The notes beneath the pieces were generated by a model that was not told where the DNA came from, ran no database searches, and saw nothing but the letters and a program-made list of their open reading frames with translations. Position numbers and translations under genes: made by a program. Shown piece by piece: positions 23,835 through 29,544 of a stretch of DNA of 29,544 nt; position 1 is the stretch's first letter; every line of letters starts with the position of its first letter. The stretch comes from Bacteroidetes bacterium UBA4416 (GTDB taxonomy: Bacteria > Bacteroidota > Bacteroidia > B-17B0 > Aurantibacillaceae). The stretch lies in NCBI GenBank assembly GCA_002390745.1, contig DGQK01000022.1:195486-225029 (forward strand). Direction: 5' to 3'.

Positions 23835-24693
23835 ACTGATTTTAGGCACGGTACAATTCGGGCTTCAATACGGCATCAACAACAAGGCCGGAAAGCCCAA
23901 CGCGGAGAGTGTAGCCGCCATGCTCGACCTTGCCTTTCAGCAAGGGGTCAGGATCCTGGATACTGCCGAAGCTTATGGTGATGCGCAGGAAGTCATCGGT
24001 GGCTATCACCGCACGTCTTCCTATCGTTTTGAGATCGTGACAAAATTCAGCGCAGGCCGTAAAGACCTGCCGGAAGAGCTGCCGGAGCGAGTGGCGCAGG
24101 ACCTGAAAACATTAGAGACCGATCATTTGTATGCGTACATGTTTCACTCTTACAAAGATTTTGAAACTTATTACGAGGGATACCGGGCAGACCTGGAAGC
24201 GCTGAAAGCACAAGGCCTGATCAAAAAAATCGGTGTATCAGTGTATACCAATGCGGAACTGGAGCACTTACTGGCTTATCCGGTCGACCTGGTGCAATTG
24301 CCTTTTAACATGCTTGACAATTGGGCACAGCGTGGTGCCCTGATCGCGGCGGCAAAGCAGAAAGGTATGGAAGTGCATACGCGCTCCGTATTTTTGCAGG
24401 GATTGTTTTTTATGGAAAGCCTGCCTGAAAAGTTAAAAGCTCTGAAACCTTATCTGGACGAGGTCGCGGCACTTTCCAAAACATATAAGGTCAGTCTTTC
24501 TGATATTGCTCTGAACTATGCTGTTCAGCAGGAGCACATTAACCAGGTGCTTGTTGGAGTAGACACCGTCGCCCAATTGAAACAGAATTTCGAGTCGCTG
24601 AACCGCCCGGTGCCTGCGGAACTGTTGACTCAGATCGATCAGATTGCTGTTAAAGAAAATACGTTGTTAAACCCTTCAACCTGGAACTCATGA
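23824..24693 (+). CDS. Aldo/keto reductase in the pse operon
   Basis: 289 residues from ATG 23824, which overlaps the pseC stop by 11 bases; an in-frame ATG at 23794 is less likely because homology begins at KLILGTVQFGLQYG. Single AKR domain: LGTVQFGLQYGINN (7-20) and the catalytic tetrad Asp46 and Tyr51 (ILDTAEAYG), Lys74 (VTKF) and His108 (MFHSY). NAD(P)H-dependent reduction or oxidation of a sugar carbonyl or alcohol. It is not part of the canonical six-step pseudaminic acid route, so with the class III aminotransferase downstream it probably modifies the product or precursor. Its stop overlaps the next start by 4 bases (ATGA). Confidence 0.88.
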   Translation: MHHKLILGTVQFGLQYGINNKAGKPNAESVAAMLDLAFQQGVRILDTAEAYGDAQEVIGGYHRTSSYRFEIVTKFSAGRKDLPEELPERVAQDLKTLETDHLYAYMFHSYKDFETYYEGYRADLEALKAQGLIKKIGVSVYTNAELEHLLAYPVDLVQLPFNMLDNWAQRGALIAAAKQKGMEVHTRSVFLQGLFFMESLPEKLKALKPYLDEVAALSKTYKVSLSDIALNYAVQQEHINQVLVGVDTVAQLKQNFESLNRPVPAELLTQIDQIAVKENTLLNPSTWNS

Positions 24694-25445
24694 ACGTTTT
24701 AGCCATTACACAGGCCCGTACAGGCTCTTCGCGCTTACCGGGAAAGGTTCTTAAAAAGATAGGAGATAAAACGCTGCTGGAAATTCATGTTGAACGGATT
24801 TTAAAATCAAATCGTATAGATAAACTCCTTGTGGCAACCACAATTGCACCTGAAGATGATGCGATTGCCGGGCTGGCTTCTGCACATGGCCTGTTGTTTT
24901 CGAGGGGCAGTGTGCAGAATGTGCTCGACCGTTTTTATCAGGCTGCTTTGGCGCATAAGCCGCAGTGGGTGGTGAGGCTCACTTCTGATTGCCCGTTGAT
25001 CGATCCTGCATTGATTGATATGGTGGTTGGAAAAGCCATGGAACTAAAGGTGGATTATTGCTCGAACACCCTGGATCCGATGTTCCCGGATGGCATGGAT
25101 GTGGAAGTATTTACCTTTGAGGCTCTTGAAAAAGCATGGCACGAAGCGACATCCGCTTCCGATAAGGAGCATGTAACGCCATACATTCATCAGAACTCCT
25201 CGTTTTATGGAAAAGACCTGTTTCGCGCCGTGAATATTGCCAATGCCGGGAACTATGGGGATGTGAGGCTCACGGTGGATGAAGCATCGGATTTTGAGGT
25301 GATCGCCTTACTGATTGAAAGACTGGGAGCGGATAAGGACTGGAAGACCTACGCGGATTATTATAAAGCGAACGATCTTGTCAAGGGCATTAACAGGCAT
25401 ATTGGCCGGAACGAAGGCTATCAGAATTCTTTAAAAAATAACTAA
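24690..25445 (+). CDS. pseF: Acylneuraminate/pseudaminic acid cytidylyltransferase (SpsF type)
   Basis: 251 residues. Nucleotidyltransferase of the SpsF/NeuA group, activating the nonulosonic acid with CTP to the CMP-sugar donor. The N-terminus holds the NTP-binding sequence ITQARTGSSRLPGKVLKKI (6-24), then VATTIAPEDDAI, RGSVQNVLDRFYQAA, RLTSDCPLIDPALID and FPDGMDVEVFTFEAL, with DVRLTVDEASDFEVI near the end. The SpsF type (COG1861-like) instead of classical NeuA is common in pse clusters of this phylum by my recollection. It starts inside the stop of the reductase gene (ATGA) and is followed 18 bases later by the aminotransferase. Substrate is inferred from context. Confidence 0.85.
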   Translation: MNVLAITQARTGSSRLPGKVLKKIGDKTLLEIHVERILKSNRIDKLLVATTIAPEDDAIAGLASAHGLLFSRGSVQNVLDRFYQAALAHKPQWVVRLTSDCPLIDPALIDMVVGKAMELKVDYCSNTLDPMFPDGMDVEVFTFEALEKAWHEATSASDKEHVTPYIHQNSSFYGKDLFRAVNIANAGNYGDVRLTVDEASDFEVIALLIERLGADKDWKTYADYYKANDLVKGINRHIGRNEGYQNSLKNN

Positions 25446-25463
25446 ATTTTTATACTTCAGTAC

Positions 25464-26780
25464 ATGATTACAAATTTTGAAAAATCGGACAGCATGATCA
25501 AGCGCGCGCAGGAGCTTATTCCTGCGGGATGCCATACCTACAGTAAAGGGCCGGACCAATCGCCTTTGCTGGGGCCTAAAGTGATCTCGCATGGCAAAGG
25601 TAGCCATGTATGGGATGTGGACGGCAATGAATACATCGACTGGGCTATGGGCTTAACAGCAGTTAGCCTGGGCCATGCTTTTGAACCTGTATTATCTGCT
25701 GTGCGCAGCGAGCTGGAAAAAGGCGTTAACTTCCAGTGCCCTTCGCCGATCGAGTCGGAGCTGGCCGAGCTTTTTTTAAAGTCTGTCCCTTCTGCCGAGA
25801 TGGTAAAGTTTGCGAAGAACGGCTCTACTGTGACCACTGCCGCTGTAAAGCTGGCCCGTGCGTATACCGGTAAAAAATATGTGGCCTTTTGTGCCGACCA
25901 TGGGTTTTTCTCTTACGACGATTGGTACATGGGCGTGAAAGCATGTAATTCGGGTGTGCCCGCGGAGCTGGCAAGCCTCACCTTAACGTTTAAATACAAT
26001 GACATCGCTTCCGTGGAAGCCTTGTTCCGGCAGCATCCGGGCGAGATCGCCTGCGTGATCCTGGAGCCGATGGAGTTCGATTTCCCGGTTGATAATTTTT
26101 TACATAAGGTAAAAGACCTGTGTCATCAGAACGGTGCAGTATTCATCCTGGATGAAATGATCACAGGCTTTAAGCTTGGGTTTCCCGGCATTCATACAGA
26201 GCTGGGCATTGAGCCGGATCTGAGCACCTGGGGTAAAGGCGTAGCCAACGGCTTTTCAACCTGTATGCTTGCCGGTAAAAAAGAGATCATGAACCTCGGA
26301 GGAATTAACCACGACAAAGAGCGCGTGTTTTTAATTTCCACCACGCACGGAGCCGAAACCCATGCCCTGGCGGCGGCAATCGCTTCTATCACGTATACGC
26401 GCGATAACAATACGATTGAATCTGACAAGCAAAAAGGCTTGATCATCAATAAAGAAGTGAATGCACTGATCAAAAAACACAACCTGGAAAAGCACCTCGA
26501 ACTGAAGGGGCATCCCTGCTGGCAGCTGATGGTATTCAGGGATAAAGACGGTATTGCCAGCGACGGGTTGAAAACGCTCTTCTATCAGGAAGTGATTAAG
26601 CATGGCATTCTGTTCCGCGGAACCTTCAACTTAAGCGTTTCGCATACGGAAGAAGATATGCAAAAAACCTTCGCAGCTTTTGATAAGGCGATGGCAGTGT
26701 ATGCCAGGGGTGTAGACGAAGGATATGAAAAATACCTTGTGGGAGAGCCCATCAAGCCGGTTTTCAGAAAATACAACTAA
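25464..26780 (+). CDS. Class III (glutamate-1-semialdehyde-like) aminotransferase in the pse operon
   Basis: 438 residues. PLP fold-type I, related to HemL: HVWDVDGNEYIDWAMGLTAVSLGH (48-71), FAKNGSTVTTAAVKLARAYTG (116-136), ILDEMITGFK (228-237, Asp230) and the Schiff-base Lys258 in STWGKGVANGFS, then ISTTHGAETHALAAAIAS. HemL works on glutamate-1-semialdehyde, but a HemL role is unlikely inside a sugar operon. More plausibly it aminates a keto-sugar or nonulosonic-acid carbon created by the neighbouring aldo/keto reductase. It is not one of the six classical Pse enzymes. Function is inferred from context; family assignment is firm. Confidence 0.87.
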   Translation: MITNFEKSDSMIKRAQELIPAGCHTYSKGPDQSPLLGPKVISHGKGSHVWDVDGNEYIDWAMGLTAVSLGHAFEPVLSAVRSELEKGVNFQCPSPIESELAELFLKSVPSAEMVKFAKNGSTVTTAAVKLARAYTGKKYVAFCADHGFFSYDDWYMGVKACNSGVPAELASLTLTFKYNDIASVEALFRQHPGEIACVILEPMEFDFPVDNFLHKVKDLCHQNGAVFILDEMITGFKLGFPGIHTELGIEPDLSTWGKGVANGFSTCMLAGKKEIMNLGGINHDKERVFLISTTHGAETHALAAAIASITYTRDNNTIESDKQKGLIINKEVNALIKKHNLEKHLELKGHPCWQLMVFRDKDGIASDGLKTLFYQEVIKHGILFRGTFNLSVSHTEEDMQKTFAAFDKAMAVYARGVDEGYEKYLVGEPIKPVFRKYN

Positions 26781-26789
26781 GTTTTTTTA

Positions 26790-28262
26790 ATGCAGACGAT
26801 GAAACGCATTTTATTCAGGGCAGACGGTAACAGTGAGATTGGTTTAGGCCACCTGTACCGTATTTTTGCCCTGCTGGAGCTTTTCAAAGAAGCATACGAT
26901 GTTCTCTTGGTGACATCCGCTCAATCAACGGTAAGTGCGATTCCGCAAGGTTGCAGCTATTCCCTGATTCCGGAAACGGTTTCGGTTAGGCAGGAGCCGG
27001 AATGGCTGCATGAAAATTATCCCTCAAGCGAATACAGGATCGTGGCGGACGGTTACGGGTTTGATGCTGACTGGCAGCGCTCTTTAAAGGCAAAAGGCTA
27101 TCACCTCAGCTATATCGATGATTTTTGCAAAGAGCACATGTATGCCGATGTGGTCATCAACCATTCTCTCTCAGTACGCGCTTCCGACTACAGCTGCGAA
27201 CCTTATACCAAACTGGCGCTGGGAACGAAGTACGCCATCCTGAGGCCGTCTTTCCTGGAAGCAGCCCGTCACACACGACACATCACGGAGCTAAGATCGG
27301 CCCTGGTGTGTTTTGGAGGTGCTGATCCGCTTGACCTCACGCTCAAAGCTACCCGGGCTTTGCTTGCTTTCCCGGAAATCAGGCTGATCCATATTGTGGC
27401 AGGTGCAGCGTATACGCATCGTGGTATTTTTGAAATGGGAGAATCGGAGCCCCGGATCCGCATTTATCAGAACCTTTCGGAAAAAGCCATGGCAGGCCTG
27501 ATGAAGGCCTGTGAATTTGCGATCGCTTCGTCCAGCACGATCCTGTATGAGCTGTGCTCCGTGAAGATGCCGGTATTATCCGGTTATTATGTGGAGAACC
27601 AGAAAGGCCTCTACCAGGGCGCTCTCGACCATCAGCTTATTACCGGGGCCGGGAACCTGGAACATAGTACTCCCGATGATTTCAGGGAAAAGATAAAAAG
27701 CGTTCTCCGGCAAACCGATTTTTCGTCACAACTAAAGGCACAGGCTGCCGCTTTCGATGCGCACATCAAAGACCGTTTCCTGGCGCTCTTTGCAGAACTG
27801 AATTACAGAAGGGCAGAGCCGGAGGATGTGCTGCTCATCTACGAATGGGCCAACGACAAGGTGTCGCGTGAGAATTCTTATTTTACAGAGGCCATACCTT
27901 TGGAAACACACAAGGCCTGGTTTACAAAGAAGCTGGCGGATCCTGCTTCCATGATCTTTATTGCAGAGTATAATGGAGAGCCTGCGGGCATGATCCGTTA
28001 CGATGTCCTGGAAGATCACGCTGTGGCAGGCATTTCTGTGGCAGAGCGGTTCAGAGGCAAAGGTCTGGCACCGGAATTCCTGAAAGGGACGGCCAGGCTG
28101 TATTTTGAGAAAAACAGCGTACCGGTGGAAGCGTTTATAAAAACGAAGAACCTGGCTTCTGTCAAATCCTTCGAGAAGGCCGGCTACAAAAAAACAAGAG
28201 AAGAAGTGGTACATGGTGCCGACAGTTTTATTTACAAATTAGAGAAACATGATGTTCAATAA
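26790..28262 (+). CDS. pseG: PseG-PseH fusion: UDP-sugar hydrolase plus N-acetyltransferase
   Basis: 490 residues from ATG 26790; Met4 at 26799 (MKRILFRADGN) matches usual PseG starts and may be the true one. Residues ~4-335 are PseG, a GT-B fold hydrolase removing UDP from UDP-2,4-diacetamido-2,4,6-trideoxy-L-altrose: RADGNSEIGLGHLYR with the catalytic His21, LVCFGGADPLDLT (172-184), and ASSSTILYELCS (246-257). Residues ~339-486 are a GNAT domain like PseH, which acetylates the C4 amine before hydrolysis: ISVAERFRGKGLAPEFL (415-431) and NLASVKSFEKAGYKK. Two consecutive steps are thus on one chain. The stop overlaps pseI by 14 bases. Confidence 0.92.
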   Translation: MQTMKRILFRADGNSEIGLGHLYRIFALLELFKEAYDVLLVTSAQSTVSAIPQGCSYSLIPETVSVRQEPEWLHENYPSSEYRIVADGYGFDADWQRSLKAKGYHLSYIDDFCKEHMYADVVINHSLSVRASDYSCEPYTKLALGTKYAILRPSFLEAARHTRHITELRSALVCFGGADPLDLTLKATRALLAFPEIRLIHIVAGAAYTHRGIFEMGESEPRIRIYQNLSEKAMAGLMKACEFAIASSSTILYELCSVKMPVLSGYYVENQKGLYQGALDHQLITGAGNLEHSTPDDFREKIKSVLRQTDFSSQLKAQAAAFDAHIKDRFLALFAELNYRRAEPEDVLLIYEWANDKVSRENSYFTEAIPLETHKAWFTKKLADPASMIFIAEYNGEPAGMIRYDVLEDHAVAGISVAERFRGKGLAPEFLKGTARLYFEKNSVPVEAFIKTKNLASVKSFEKAGYKKTREEVVHGADSFIYKLEKHDVQ

Positions 28263-29280
28263 CAAAGCCTGTTTTATCATTGCCGAGCTTTCCGCCAATC
28301 ATGGCGGCGATGTGGAGATTGCGAAAGAAACCATTCGCGCCGCCAAACGGGCAGGGGCAGACGCCATTAAATTACAAACCTACACAGCCGATACGATCAC
28401 CCTCAATGTGAAGACGGATGATTTCAGGATCAAGCAAGGCACGCACTGGGATGGGCAGTACCTGTACGACCTGTATACGGACGCTTCCCTGTCCTGGGAA
28501 TGGCACAAGCCTTTGTTTGAAACGGCAAAGGAAGAAGGCCTGGTGTGCTTTTCATCGCCTTTTGATAATACGGCGGTGGATTTCCTGGAGACCTTTCATG
28601 TTCCGGCTTATAAGATCGCCTCCTTTGAGATCACAGATATTCCTTTGATCGAGTACGTAGCATCCAAAGGCAAGCCGGTCATCATTTCCACGGGTATTGC
28701 CGGCATCGAAGACATTGAACTGGCCCTGGAAACATGCCGGAAAGCGGGAAACAACGACATTACCTTATTACAATGTACATCCGCATATCCGGCGGCTCCC
28801 GAAGATGCGAACCTCATCACCATTCCCGACCTGAAACAGCGTTTCAATGTAAATGTCGGTTTATCGGATCATACCATGGGCATTGAAGCGCCCGTGGTGG
28901 CGGTGGCCCTCGGGGCAAAGGTGATCGAAAAGCATTTTATCCTGAACCGTTCCATCGGCGGGCCGGATGCTCACTTCTCGCTCGACGAGCAGGAGTTTAA
29001 GCAGATGGTGGACGCTGTACGCCTGGCGGAGAAAATGATGGGTAAAGTGGATTACGAGCTCACGGATAAAAAATTAAAAAGCCGGGAGTTCTCGCGCTCC
29101 CTGTACATCGCGGAAGATGTGAAAGCAGGCGAGCTGCTGACAGAAAAAAATGTAAGATCGGTGCGCCCGGGTTTTGGGATGCATACCAGGCATTATAAGG
29201 ATGTTTTAGGGAAGAAGGTTAGCCAGGATCTGAAAAAAGGGACTGCTTTAAATGAAAATTTTATTGAAACGGAGTCATGA
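28249..29280 (+). CDS. pseI: Pseudaminic acid synthase
   Basis: 343 residues; start at ATG 28249 or the adjacent ATG 28252. Condenses the 2,4-diacetamido-trideoxy-altrose with PEP to give pseudaminic acid. The NeuB-type TIM barrel (~8-270) shows IIAELSANHGGD, AGADAIKLQTYTADTITL, FSSPFDNTAVDFLE, YKIASFEITD, LLQCTSAYPAAPEDANL, VGLSDHTMGIEAPVVAVALGAKVIEKHFIL and GGPDAHFSL, followed by a C-terminal SAF/antifreeze-like domain (~282-341, AEDVKAGELLTEKNVRSVRP). Operon context favours PseI over NeuB or LegI. Overlaps the preceding gene by 14 bases and the next by 4 (ATGA). Confidence 0.93.
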   Translation: MMFNNKACFIIAELSANHGGDVEIAKETIRAAKRAGADAIKLQTYTADTITLNVKTDDFRIKQGTHWDGQYLYDLYTDASLSWEWHKPLFETAKEEGLVCFSSPFDNTAVDFLETFHVPAYKIASFEITDIPLIEYVASKGKPVIISTGIAGIEDIELALETCRKAGNNDITLLQCTSAYPAAPEDANLITIPDLKQRFNVNVGLSDHTMGIEAPVVAVALGAKVIEKHFILNRSIGGPDAHFSLDEQEFKQMVDAVRLAEKMMGKVDYELTDKKLKSREFSRSLYIAEDVKAGELLTEKNVRSVRPGFGMHTRHYKDVLGKKVSQDLKKGTALNENFIETES

Positions 29281-29544
29281 AATTCATAACAGCCATTCTT
29301 TGTTTTTTATTCCCGGTGAGGTTGTCTTTCTGGTTGTTGAACCTGTTAGGGCATGAAGTTCATTCTAAATCAAGGATAGGCTTTTCTTTGTTGATGGTAA
29401 ACGGTAAGATCATGTTGCGCGACGGCGCAAGAGTAGGGCATTTCAATATGATAAAGGTAAGTAAGCTTCGTCTTGAAAAAGAGGGATACATCGGAAAGTA
29501 CAATAAGATAACGGGGCCTTTGGAGGTTTTTCTGGAGGAAACTG
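29277..29544 (+). CDS. Probable hexapeptide-repeat acyltransferase, 5' part
   Basis: Starts inside the pseI stop (ATGA) and runs open to the window end; 89 codons are visible. N-terminus MKFITAILCFLFPVRLSFWLLNLLGHEV is hydrophobic, then IGFSLLMVNGKIMLRDGARVGHFNMIKV and a repeated pattern of short strands with Gly/Asn turns (LEKEGYIGKYNKITGPLEVFL), the left-handed-beta-helix rhythm of WbbJ-like acyltransferases. It probably acylates the nonulosonic acid or the glycan carrying it. As the gene is truncated, assignment is moderate. Confidence 0.6.
   Translation, partial: MKFITAILCFLFPVRLSFWLLNLLGHEVHSKSRIGFSLLMVNGKIMLRDGARVGHFNMIKVSKLRLEKEGYIGKYNKITGPLEVFLEET

Noticed and set aside
25464..26780. 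Glutamate-1-semialdehyde aminomutase (hemL)
   Set aside because: Same fold and Lys motif, but it is embedded in a sugar operon with no haem gene nearby; housekeeping HemL is unlikely.

Overview
The window is bacterial chromosome from a member of the Bacteroidota, most likely the Chitinophagia/Sphingobacteriia side. The evidence is two secreted proteins with type IX secretion (T9SS) sorting tails (one type A, one gliding-motility-associated/CHU_C type B), promoters of the Bacteroidota type (TAnnTTTG with an upstream TTTG), OmpA/thioredoxin envelope proteins, and the style of the housekeeping genes. Genes are tightly packed. I see no tRNA, rRNA, CRISPR array, transposase or phage gene.

Layout. 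1-2646 (+): 3' end of murA, then three secreted proteins: a TlpA-like thioredoxin with CGPC, a thioredoxin-fold/OmpA fusion that has lost both active-site cysteines, and a small secreted protein that may be a further decayed thioredoxin fold. 2878-7716: a divergent pair of T9SS cargo genes sharing a closely related ~200-residue N-terminal domain but ending in different sorting domains. The minus-strand one carries seven Ig-like repeats in exact 75-residue register. 7723-12948 (-): a STAS-like protein, acyl-CoA dehydrogenase with a clear terminator, apt, a secreted phosphodiester-glycosidase-like protein, a phosphohexomutase and a membrane-anchored thioredoxin. A 70-bp dispersed-repeat palindrome (GTCATTGCG... 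type) sits between two of these genes. 13132-16181 (+): an envelope operon of mtgA, a beta-lactamase-fold serine hydrolase and a membrane acyltransferase. 16339-17274 (+): an AT-richer, lysine-rich orphan gene. 17439-18428 (+): dusB, whose conserved N-terminus runs upstream of the first ATG with no normal start codon. 18443-21357 (-): an OmpA protein with a Cys-rich C-terminal part, a GNAT acetyltransferase, and a MarR-GNAT fusion whose promoter is covered by two abutting 22-bp operator-like palindromes.

21639-29544 (+): one operon for CMP-pseudaminic acid or a derivative: pseB, pseC, an aldo/keto reductase, an SpsF-type cytidylyltransferase (pseF), a class III aminotransferase, a fused PseG-PseH, pseI, and the start of a hexapeptide-type acyltransferase cut by the window end. 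The dehydratase, transaminase, acetyltransferase, nucleotide hydrolase, synthase and CMP-transferase of the pathway are all present. The reductase and class III aminotransferase are extra and suggest a modified nonulosonic acid. Because nonulosonic acids decorate surface glycans, including O-glycans on exported proteins in some Bacteroidota, the cluster may serve secreted proteins of the kind encoded earlier in the window. That link is inference.

The points I consider most worth a second look are the start of dusB, the tandem operators on the MarR-GNAT gene, the swapped sorting tails on a shared domain, and the two extra enzymes in the pse operon.
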